A stretch of 5,458 nt of DNA from assembly GCA_019412865.1 (NCBI GenBank), contig DXOJ01000720.1:1-5458 (forward strand), in the 5' to 3' direction. The notes below the pieces were generated by a model. It worked only from the letters and a program-made list of their open reading frames with translations, was not told where the DNA came from and searched no databases. Source of the stretch: Bacteroides sp. (lineage in GTDB: Bacteria; Bacteroidota; Bacteroidia; Bacteroidales; Bacteroidaceae). Positions 1-5,394 of the stretch are shown in pieces (positions within the stretch are counted from its first letter, which is position 1; each line of letters starts with the position of its first letter). The position numbers and the translations under genes are program-made.

Positions 1-299
1 TCCGGAGAACAATACAGATAAATAAAGATGTCGTACAAATCTCCGTCAGCCTCAGTAAATGCAACAGTTTCCATAAATGAATAGTGTCCATCTGAAACAA
101 TTACTTCATCATTCAAACCATTAATATATTCTGTGTATTTAATTCTAACTTGATGTTTCTCTTCTTCTGATAGTTCCAAAAAGGAACCACCGCAAATACG
201 TCTCAACTCCTGGCTGCCATTAATAACCTTTGCATCAGTTATTCTATCCATCAATGTACTTTTGCCTGCACAAGGCATTCCATATAATGCTATTTTCAA
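1..299 (-). CDS. P-loop kinase-like / AAA-type ATP-binding protein (partial, 3' end outside window)
   Basis: The reading frame is open from a TTG at 299-297 to the window edge and gives 99 complete codons; the C-terminal part is missing. The N-terminus is a short beta strand (KIALYG) running into a Walker A loop, GMPCAGKST, at residues 7-15. A second conserved-looking block, SDGHYSF at residues 69-75, sits where nucleotide-kinase-like P-loop proteins carry their Walker B or acceptor region. The family therefore probably binds ATP and phosphorylates or hydrolyses a small or nucleic-acid substrate in the cytoplasm, but the substrate cannot be read from this half. The TTG start is chosen because it directly follows the Walker strand, no in-frame ATG or GTG lies nearby upstream, and a perfect AGGAGG (310-315) lies 10 bases upstream. 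It overlaps the stop codon of the radical SAM gene by four bases (TTGA), which suggests translational coupling as third gene of the operon. P-loop assignment is secure; kinase rather than ATPase is inference. Confidence 0.8.
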   Translation of the reverse strand, partial: MKIALYGMPCAGKSTLMDRITDAKVINGSQELRRICGGSFLELSEEEKHQVRIKYTEYINGLNDEVIVSDGHYSFMETVAFTEADGDLYDIFIYLYCSP

Positions 300-1129
300 C
301 CAGTAAACACCTCCTTGAAACAACAGTTTCTGTCAAAGTCGATAACGTCAAAACTGACCCCATTTAGAGGTGTGTCGTAAGGCATTGAAAAAGGTAAATC
401 AATACAATTACCACATATGAATATCTTTCCATTTGCGTAAAAAATATTATCCATTCCTGCACCACACATACCACCATACATGGTACAGTCGTAGCCACCA
501 GTTCTAACATTCAATCGTTCCATCGCCTTATTCAAGAACGCATTAAAATCAGGTAGCGATATCCCCTGTTTTCCAATCATCCTAGAAAACGTAATCCTAT
601 TACCAAATTGTTCAAAGAACTCTATGGTCGCTTCCGGATTATCAATTATCTCTTTTCCAACAGTACAATTCATAGAAGGATACTTCCCATTCACTTCTTT
701 GTATAAAGCTATATTTTCCATCACTCGCTCATGAGTTCCACATCTATACTTGTCGTGAATAGCAGAGATTCCATCTACTGAAAAGCCAACATTTACATTG
801 TATTCTTTGAAGAATTCTAACTTCTCACAATCAACTAAAAGACCGTTTGTAATGGTGTATGCAGCAATTCTTCCAGATTTCAAATAATCGCCAATATGAG
901 CGATATACTGCTTAAGTTTTTCATAATCTAACATTGGTTCTCCATTACCCACGAACCCTAACTTAAACAAATCAATATCGTTGTCTTCAATATGCGAAGT
1001 AATAATATCAAGGATAGTAATTACATCCATATTGTCCTCTTGAATGTAATTCTTCTTCTCCTGAAAATGGCAATAAGTACAATTGAGATTGCATCGATTA
1101 TTTATCGATATACAAACTCGTGTTACCAT
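296..1129 (-). CDS. Radical SAM protein with SPASM/twitch-like C-terminal cysteine cluster
   Basis: This 277-residue protein has the canonical radical SAM motif CxxxCxxC (Cys13, Cys17, Cys20; CNLNCTYC), which binds the [4Fe-4S] cluster that cleaves S-adenosylmethionine. GNGEP at 61-65 is the GGEP-type SAM-binding motif. SVDGISAIHDKYR at 117-129 resembles the SxDG.....HD..R block of SPASM-family maturases (anaerobic sulfatase maturase and peptide-modifying enzymes). Near the C-terminus, Cys215, Cys222, Cys239 and Cys242 with the pattern CGAG-x9-GxxxxC suggest an auxiliary iron-sulfur site, and Cys269/Cys270 may add ligands. At 277 residues it is shorter than sulfatase maturases (about 370), so one auxiliary cluster (twitch) is more likely than two. 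By family it would modify a peptide or protein side chain, but no precursor peptide or sulfatase lies nearby. The ATG overlaps the end of the upstream PIN-ankyrin gene by 7 bases, with AAGGGGG ahead of it. Radical SAM assignment is firm; the substrate is unknown. Confidence 0.93.
   Translation of the reverse strand: MVTRVCISINNRCNLNCTYCHFQEKKNYIQEDNMDVITILDIITSHIEDNDIDLFKLGFVGNGEPMLDYEKLKQYIAHIGDYLKSGRIAAYTITNGLLVDCEKLEFFKEYNVNVGFSVDGISAIHDKYRCGTHERVMENIALYKEVNGKYPSMNCTVGKEIIDNPEATIEFFEQFGNRITFSRMIGKQGISLPDFNAFLNKAMERLNVRTGGYDCTMYGGMCGAGMDNIFYANGKIFICGNCIDLPFSMPYDTPLNGVSFDVIDFDRNCCFKEVFTG
310..315 (-). promoter_or_regulatory. Shine-Dalgarno site deciding the TTG start of the P-loop gene
   Basis: On the minus strand AGGAGG occurs inside the last codons of the radical SAM gene, 10 bases before the TTG at 299-297. 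It is the strongest ribosome site in this operon and supports a non-ATG start there. Confidence 0.7.
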
Positions 1130-2484
1130 CTTCTATTCCCCCTTTTCTGACTATTCTTATTGTTACCTCTATTAAACTGCTTTCTTGTAGGACCAGATTC
1201 ATGATACTCACTAACCCAATCAGCAGCTGTTTTACCATCAATATCAACGATCTTCTGATCAGCTCCTGCATCAATGAGTATCTTTCGAATATCCCAAGTA
1301 TGCTTTTCCTTATTATTTTCAAAGTGACCATTCATGCAGGCCTTCATGAGCGCAGTAAATCCATTAGCGTCCTGTTGGTTAATACTGGTTCTTTCATCCT
1401 CACATAAAGCAATTACAAAATCCTTCTTTCCCTCCCAGGCAGCAATCATTAATGGCATATTGCCCTCATTCTTCTGGCGTACTTTTCCGGCATCAAAAGG
1501 ATTTCTACTTCCAACATTAGGATTTGCCTTACACTCTAAAAGCAAAAACATAAACATCTCATACTCCTTCATCTGCACTGCATGCGATAGAGCAGGGAAA
1601 TATCTACGACTGCAATCACGCTTATTCACATCTGCACCAAGCTGAATGAGCCATTTGATTTTTTCTTTTCTTTGCTCAATTGTGGCCCTATTATTTCTTA
1701 CAGCAGAAATAATAAGGGTATTTCCATCCTGAAGATATGCATTAACTTCGTCTGCTGTCGGTTCTTCGCATTCCTCATATGAATCTGCGTAATAAGCGTC
1801 AATTCTAGCCAATTTAGTCATATTGATAAGATCCTGCTTAGTAGCCATATATTCTCTAAGATGTAATGCTGAAACGGATTCATGCCCTTTAAGATATGCT
1901 GAATAATCGGTGTCCTCTGTTATGATATCTACTTTGCAGTGATATGTATCAGAAGCCTCCTGTGCAATATATATTATTTTGCAATCTTCGTTATCTTCAT
2001 CAGCATCGCCATTATATTCCATAAGAATTGTACGAGAACCATAGCTAATACCACGAATAACTTCCCAAGCCTTTCTCCCAAGAGAACCTGAATTCTTATT
2101 CTTTATATTATCTAATTCATCAACAACTACCTTTGGAATAACTACCTTGCTATATTCCTTGTTCAGTTCATCAATTAACTGTGAATTCTTAAGTAACGCT
2201 GAAGTATCTGGAACTGCAACCTTCTCCCCTCTTAAAAATTGTTCGGTCTGTGATTCTGACATTCCAAAAACCTTACAATATTTTCTTGCCATTTCCAATA
2301 GAGTTTTTTCTGCAGTTTTTCCACCTTCAACACGTGAAATAGACGACTTGTTCATACCAGTTCCTGGTTCCAAGCCCTCTAATACATCAATCTTCTTTGC
2401 CATGTCATCCATGGTACAGCCATTCTTTTCACGAAGCTCCTTCAATCTCGAACAAAGGAAAGCTATCTGATTATCATTTGCCAT
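1123..2484 (-). CDS. XRE helix-turn-helix / PIN nuclease / ankyrin-repeat fusion protein
   Basis: A 453-residue multidomain protein and first gene of the operon. Residues about 10-80 form an XRE/Cro-type helix-turn-helix (LKELREKNGCTMDDMAKKI, then SSISRVEGGK), expected to bind DNA. Residues about 88-215 look like a PIN ribonuclease domain: VPDTSALL gives Asp93, VIPKVVVDELDNIK gives Glu123, NEDCKIIYIAQ gives Asp167, and ITEDTDYSAYLKG gives Asp191. These are the four acidic positions that hold the metal ions in active PIN nucleases, and the IP..V..ELD..K pattern resembles the PIN domain of PhoH2/YlaK-type proteins. Residues about 252-425 are four or so ankyrin repeats (QLGADVNKRD, ECKANPNVG, GNMPLMIAAWEGKKD, NGFTALMKACMNGH, DAGADQKIVDIDGKTAADW), a protein-interaction surface. 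The last 20 residues are strongly basic. The ATG at 2484 is preferred over 2502 because AAAGGGG lies 8 bases before it. Domains are visible; a role as autoregulated, target-sensing RNase is inference. Confidence 0.9.
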   Translation of the reverse strand: MANDNQIAFLCSRLKELREKNGCTMDDMAKKIDVLEGLEPGTGMNKSSISRVEGGKTAEKTLLEMARKYCKVFGMSESQTEQFLRGEKVAVPDTSALLKNSQLIDELNKEYSKVVIPKVVVDELDNIKNKNSGSLGRKAWEVIRGISYGSRTILMEYNGDADEDNEDCKIIYIAQEASDTYHCKVDIITEDTDYSAYLKGHESVSALHLREYMATKQDLINMTKLARIDAYYADSYEECEEPTADEVNAYLQDGNTLIISAVRNNRATIEQRKEKIKWLIQLGADVNKRDCSRRYFPALSHAVQMKEYEMFMFLLLECKANPNVGSRNPFDAGKVRQKNEGNMPLMIAAWEGKKDFVIALCEDERTSINQQDANGFTALMKACMNGHFENNKEKHTWDIRKILIDAGADQKIVDIDGKTAADWVSEYHESGPTRKQFNRGNNKNSQKRGNRRW

Positions 2485-2492
2485 AAGTAACG

Positions 2493-2499
2493 CCCCTTT
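2493..2499 (-). promoter_or_regulatory. Ribosome binding site selecting the start at 2484
   Basis: AAAGGGG on the minus strand lies 8 bases before the ATG at 2484-2482. The alternative ATG 18 bases upstream (2502) has no purine-rich site ahead of it, so the shorter protein is preferred. Confidence 0.65.
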
Positions 2500-2545
2500 C
2501 ATAGGTATGTATGTAATTTGATTATTTGCTTTATCTCATACTCTC

Positions 2546-2573
2546 ATTATATACCTCGTTATATTTTTCACAA
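2546..2573 (-). promoter_or_regulatory. Sigma-A-like promoter of the XRE-PIN-ankyrin operon
   Basis: On the minus strand a perfect TATAAT (2546-2551) follows TTGTGA (2568-2573, four of six matches to TTGACA) with a 16-base spacer. Transcription would start near 2539, leaving a leader of about 55 bases before the start codon at 2484. An imperfect inverted pair, TCGTT at 2556-2560 and AACGA at 2572-2576, brackets the spacer and could be an operator, perhaps for the XRE domain encoded by the operon itself. The promoter call rests on the hexamers and position; the operator idea is inference. Confidence 0.65.
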
Positions 2574-2685
2574 CGAAAAGGTGTGTTTTTGCAACAAATA
2601 TTCAAAAGGCGCAACTTATCACTTCATTTACTTAATATATGCAACTAAATGAAGCTACTTGCAACAACACAAATAGATCAGTTGC
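2570..2685. repeat. Helically phased GCAAC/GTTGC motif array upstream of the operon promoter
   Basis: Identical GCAAC pentamers begin at 2591, 2611, 2641 and 2661, and an inverted copy (GTTGC) begins at 2681. A degenerate ACAAC at 2570 overlaps the -35 box. Start-to-start distances are 21, 20, 30, 20 and 20 bases, all close to whole numbers of DNA turns, so the sites would face the same side of the helix. Such an array suits a cooperatively bound regulator of the downstream operon, or a centromere-like or iteron-like site left by a mobile element. It fills most of the 234-base gap between 2485 and 2718, which otherwise contains only the promoter and a short inverted repeat and no convincing small gene. 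Confidence 0.5.
2622..2654. repeat. 9-bp perfect inverted repeat in the intergenic region
   Basis: CTTCATTTA at 2622-2630 is the exact reverse complement of TAAATGAAG at 2646-2654, separated by 15 bases. It is AT-rich and has no T-run after it, so it is a poor terminator. It may be a protein-binding palindrome within the phased GCAAC array, since one GCAAC copy (2641) falls in its loop. Confidence 0.45.
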
Positions 2686-2718
2686 ATTAACCAGCTATTC
2701 AAATTTCTAAATGCATCA

Positions 2719-3291
2719 CTACTTCTTATAATATCGTTGTCTATTCTCCGAATTATCCGCTCTGTCATTTCCATCTGTGTCACACTTCGGTCCAACTTGA
2801 GCCGAAGTCATATGATTTGCTTCATTACCTGCCAGCACTTCTGCTCCATTATCTGACAGTGAATCATCCGATAACCGCTTTCCCTGATGTTTCATGGCAT
2901 CCAGCTTCATCTTATACGCAAATGCTTTCTCACTTGGCTTCAGATTCTCTCTATGCAGGTTAGAGTCAACCATTGCCACAACTGACTGATCATCATCCAA
3001 TTCTCTTATCACAACCGGAATCTTCGTCTCTCCTGCCCATATAGCAGCTTCCATTCGCCTGTGACCGGATATTATCTCATATCCATCCCCATAAGGATTC
3101 GTCCTTACCAGAAGTAGCACAATCACTCCTTCTTTCTCAATACTCTTCATCAGCTCGCATAATTCCGTATTTACTTCCACCTTAAATGGATGATTCTTAA
3201 AATCATGCAACTGGTTTATTTCCACATTCCGTATCGTCTCCATAAAATCGCCTTTCTCGAATACATCGAATTCATCTATTCTGAAATCCAT
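2719..3291 (-). CDS. Truncated ParB/Spo0J-like partition protein (N-terminal domain only)
   Basis: ParB proteins bind centromere-like sites and CTP, and help segregate chromosomes, plasmids or conjugative elements. Numbering from the ATG at 3291, the protein (190 residues) shows the ParB boxes: a conserved HDFKNHPFKV block at 29-38, SGHRRMEAA at 75-83 (arginine/CTP motif) and NLHRENLKPSEKAFAYKMK at 111-129. The motif TSAQVGPK (162-169) is typical of the short ParB-like proteins of clostridial conjugative elements, which then continue into a helix-turn-helix ending in QRYIRL. Here the sequence decays and stops at QRYYKK, so most of the helix-turn-helix and the dimerisation domain are missing; the usual length is about 280-310 residues. 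The ATG at 3243 has the better ribosome site (AAAGG, 7 bases away), but EFDVFE upstream resembles family N-termini, so the longer form is listed. It lies just downstream of a strong terminator. It is probably a non-functional relic of a mobile element; the domain call is firm. Confidence 0.8.
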   Translation of the reverse strand: MDFRIDEFDVFEKGDFMETIRNVEINQLHDFKNHPFKVEVNTELCELMKSIEKEGVIVLLLVRTNPYGDGYEIISGHRRMEAAIWAGETKIPVVIRELDDDQSVVAMVDSNLHRENLKPSEKAFAYKMKLDAMKHQGKRLSDDSLSDNGAEVLAGNEANHMTSAQVGPKCDTDGNDRADNSENRQRYYKK

Positions 3292-3318
3292 CTGATACGA
3301 TGACTTTCAGATACAAAG

Positions 3319-3362
3319 AAAGACCGCTCACTTTCAATTTTTCTTGAAAATGAACGGTCTTT
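3319..3362 (-). terminator. Strong intrinsic terminator
   Basis: Two 19-base arms (3319-3337 and 3344-3362) pair around a 6-base loop. Read on the minus strand, the two non-identical positions become U-G wobbles, so the stem is fully paired. In plus-strand RNA the same positions would be C-A mismatches, which favours minus-strand use. The stem ends in GGTCTTT and is followed by CTTTG, a T-rich tail. It lies 34 bases after the stop codon at 3397 of the coding remnant and before the ParB-like gene. Confidence 0.8.
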
Positions 3363-3396
3363 CACGCTTCTGTTATTTAGTTGAATGATAAATGTA

Positions 3397-3546
3397 TTAC
3401 TTTCTCTTTGATGTGTTTCTGAAGCCGCAGTCCAATACCACAGACACGTTTACTCCATCAGAAATAGCCTTTTTATACGTTTTTCGGTCACTCTGGTCAA
3501 ACCTGAAAAACCTCTCAAAGTGCCTAAAATCAAGGATTCTTACAAA
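3397..3546 (-). pseudogene. Unrecognised 3' gene remnant, out of frame with the lipoprotein start
   Basis: About 49 codons are open on the minus strand, from around 3546 to a TAA at 3399-3397, in a frame different from that of the lipoprotein gene just upstream. The predicted peptide includes ILDFRHFERFFRFDQ, then YKKAISDGVNVSVVLDCGF, and ends in NTSKRK. It has the mixed hydrophobic/charged make-up of a real globular protein, unlike the low-complexity lipoprotein linker. There is no in-frame ATG or ribosome site. The stop is followed closely by an intrinsic terminator, as for a genuine gene end. I read it as the surviving 3' end of a gene whose 5' part was lost, or as the far end of the lipoprotein gene after a deletion and frameshift. 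I do not recognise the family. Confidence 0.35.
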
Positions 3547-3767
3547 TCGGTCCGATGTAGTGCAACTATTGTCTCTATATGCGTCTGCGTTTCTGCAGAT
3601 ACTTCTGTTACGATTGTTTCCTGCTCTGTTGCTGCTGTACTTTCTGTCTGTGCCGGTGACGGTGACTCAGAAAAAGTCTGGTCTGCTGCAGGTGCTCCGG
3701 AGCATGCTACCATAGACATTGCCATTACAACAGCAAGCATACCCTTCATCATACTCTTAATTCTCAT
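3540..3767 (-). CDS. Truncated lipoprotein, probably the start of a solute-binding protein
   Basis: The 75-residue product starts with a typical Gram-positive lipoprotein signal: basic MRIKSMMK, a hydrophobic stretch to residue 20, then a lipobox-like MVAC with the lipidated cysteine at 22. The rest is a Ser/Thr/Glu/Ala/Pro/Gln-rich linker such as SESPSPAQTESTAATEQE, the flexible tether normally seen before the folded domain of ABC-transporter solute-binding proteins. That folded domain, usually 300-450 residues, is absent: the frame stops at 3540 and downstream coding signal is in another frame. The start at 3767 is supported by GAGAGGAGA with AGGAG 8 bases ahead; the longer form from 3839 would bury the signal peptide. 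Next to a GH43 glycosidase, it may once have bound an oligosaccharide. It could still make a small membrane-anchored peptide, but it is probably a broken gene. Confidence 0.65.
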   Translation of the reverse strand: MRIKSMMKGMLAVVMAMSMVACSGAPAADQTFSESPSPAQTESTAATEQETIVTEVSAETQTHIETIVALHRTDL

Positions 3768-3817
3768 AATCGTTTCTCCTCTCTGAAACATGTTTTGTTT
3801 TTCCTCTGCTTCACTAT

Positions 3818-3846
3818 ACAATACCGTTGTAAAAACCAATGTCCAA
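3818..3846 (-). promoter_or_regulatory. Possible promoter of the lipoprotein gene
   Basis: On the minus strand TTGGAC (3841-3846) and TATTGT (3818-3823) are separated by 17 bases, about 50 bases before the lipoprotein start. Each hexamer matches the sigma-A consensus only partly. The surrounding gap (3768-3897) holds no other gene and no convincing terminator after the glycosidase. Confidence 0.3.
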
Positions 3847-3897
3847 AGTAGGAAAAATTTGAGTAAATTCCGACACTTATTTTATGCAGTTCTATCT

Positions 3898-5394
3898 TTA
3901 TGAGATTTCATCAACATCATAATACTTAAAATCCCGGAAGCAGGCACTTCCTCCTGTTTCCTCTGCCGCATAACAGAACAGACCAAACCGGCAACCAGTA
4001 AAATGATCCAGTTTGAAGTACAGCTTATGCACGGTTCCGATGGGTAGCCAGTCTCCCTTATTTACCCGGTAATAGCAGCGTGCTTCATCCTTCATGTTAC
4101 AGAAATCTGCTTCAAGACGAAAATCTATCTGGTGTGATTCAACAACAGTTCCTTCCGTCATATCCAATATACCATCTTCTTTTTTATCCAGCATAAGGAC
4201 TTCATATTTTCCATGATGTTTTGTAATGCCAACTGCAGCATAACAGCTCTGCAACGCACACAAACCTGCGATATCGCCCTCTTTCAATGCAGAAGCATCA
4301 ACAGTAACCTCAGCTGCGCAGGACGGATAACTCATCCTTTGCGTAAGCGTATTTACTGCCTGTGTAAGCTCTGTACAAACTTCCCGTGTTGTAATTGTAT
4401 AGGTTCCCTGCAATGCATCCAGATGATAGTACCGTGGATCTGGATCATGATTAAACTGCCAGCGCGGAAGCAACCCATTACAGAAATCATCACTTCCCAC
4501 TAATGGCTGATAAATATATCCTGGTCTGGTACTGTGAACCTCTATTTCTTCCGGCACATGTCCGTTCTGTCCAAAAAACGGAAAATGATCCTTCCAGGTA
4601 ACCGGAAGCAGAATAGGAATCCGTCCAACTGCTCCGGAATCCTGAAACAGCATTGCATACCACTTTCCATCCGGCGTATCCACTATTCCTCCCTGTGCCA
4701 CGCCCTGTCCACAATATCCACGATCATCACAAAGTACATCTCCACCCGTGAATTCTCCTTCCAGAGAATCACTGTAAAAGCATGCTTCCGTCCGCATCCA
4801 GCGGTCTCTCAGGGAATGAACCAGAAAAATATAATAATAGCCGTTTATTTTTTGAATATGAGAACCCTCATAGCCTAGCTCCGGGTTCTTATGATCACTG
4901 ACTAAAAGACGATGTAATCCGTCCTTCTTTGGTGCAGTCAAATCTTCATTCAATTCTGTAATCCAGATTTCATCATTTCCATATACAATATAGTTTCTGC
5001 CATCCTCATCAAATAATAAAGAGCCGTCATGATAAAAGCCTTCTATCAGCTGCTTTTTCCATGGACCATCTATTTTTTCCGAAGTATACAAATAAGTCTT
5101 ACGGGTATCATTTGCCACAAAGCAGATATAAAATCGGCCTTCATGATAGCGCAGGGAAGCTGCCCACATGCCCTGTCCGTAAATATTCTGACCGCTTTTC
5201 AGTTGCTGCGCATCCGTATGATCCAACGTCTCATAGACATAAGTCACATGCTCCCAGTGCACCAGATCAAAAGACTGCAGAATCTCACAGCCCGGCATAA
5301 AGTGCATGGTTGTGGATACCATATAATAGGTGTCTTCTACGCGGATCACGTCCGGATCTGGATAATCCAATCTTGTTATAGGATTTACATTCAT
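3898..5394 (-). CDS. Glycoside hydrolase family 43 enzyme (beta-xylosidase / alpha-L-arabinofuranosidase type)
   Basis: This 498-residue protein matches GH43, inverting hydrolases that trim xylose or arabinose from plant hemicellulose fragments. The five-bladed propeller domain fills about residues 1-290. The three catalytic acids are visible: general base Asp13 in YPDPDVIR, pKa-modulating Asp123 in FYHDGSLLFDEDG, and general acid Glu176 in GYEGSHIQKINGYYYIF. Other family-like blocks are GQGMWAASLRYHEGRFYICF (74-93), TSEKIDGPW (104-112) and VAQGGIVDTPDGKWYAMLFQ. Residues from about 310 to the end look like the C-terminal beta-sandwich domain common in long GH43 enzymes. There is no signal peptide, so it probably acts in the cytoplasm on imported oligosaccharides. 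The ATG at 5394 has AAAGGA 7 bases upstream. The length is normal and the gene appears intact. The following lipoprotein start suggests that a sugar transporter was once encoded here. Family is firm; exact substrate is not determined. Confidence 0.93.
   Translation of the reverse strand: MNVNPITRLDYPDPDVIRVEDTYYMVSTTMHFMPGCEILQSFDLVHWEHVTYVYETLDHTDAQQLKSGQNIYGQGMWAASLRYHEGRFYICFVANDTRKTYLYTSEKIDGPWKKQLIEGFYHDGSLLFDEDGRNYIVYGNDEIWITELNEDLTAPKKDGLHRLLVSDHKNPELGYEGSHIQKINGYYYIFLVHSLRDRWMRTEACFYSDSLEGEFTGGDVLCDDRGYCGQGVAQGGIVDTPDGKWYAMLFQDSGAVGRIPILLPVTWKDHFPFFGQNGHVPEEIEVHSTRPGYIYQPLVGSDDFCNGLLPRWQFNHDPDPRYYHLDALQGTYTITTREVCTELTQAVNTLTQRMSYPSCAAEVTVDASALKEGDIAGLCALQSCYAAVGITKHHGKYEVLMLDKKEDGILDMTEGTVVESHQIDFRLEADFCNMKDEARCYYRVNKGDWLPIGTVHKLYFKLDHFTGCRFGLFCYAAEETGGSACFRDFKYYDVDEIS

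Noticed and set aside
296..1129. Prokaryotic viperin (a radical SAM antiviral enzyme often found beside a nucleotide kinase)
   Set aside because: The neighbouring P-loop gene made this attractive, but the SPASM-like C-terminal cysteines and the SVDG...HDKYR block fit peptide or protein maturases rather than viperins.
1120..1645. Plus-strand open frames opposite the ankyrin region
   Set aside because: They lie antisense to clear ankyrin repeats and have no ribosome site or domain.
2655..2690. Ten-codon minus-strand frame with a Cys triplet (MQLIYLCCCK), considered as a precursor peptide for the radical SAM enzyme
   Set aside because: There is no ribosome site, it is too short for a leader plus core, and it overlaps the phased GCAAC repeats, which explain the sequence better.
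3392..3786. Plus-strand open frames over the lipoprotein and remnant region
   Set aside because: They are antisense to a lipoprotein with a good ribosome site and signal peptide, and show no recognisable domains.
3841..3880. Possible AT-rich hairpin after the GH43 gene
   Set aside because: The stem is short and has no T-run after it, so it cannot be called a terminator.
4213..5300. Several open frames overlapping the GH43 gene on either strand
   Set aside because: The GH43 frame is intact with catalytic residues; the others are low-quality shadows.
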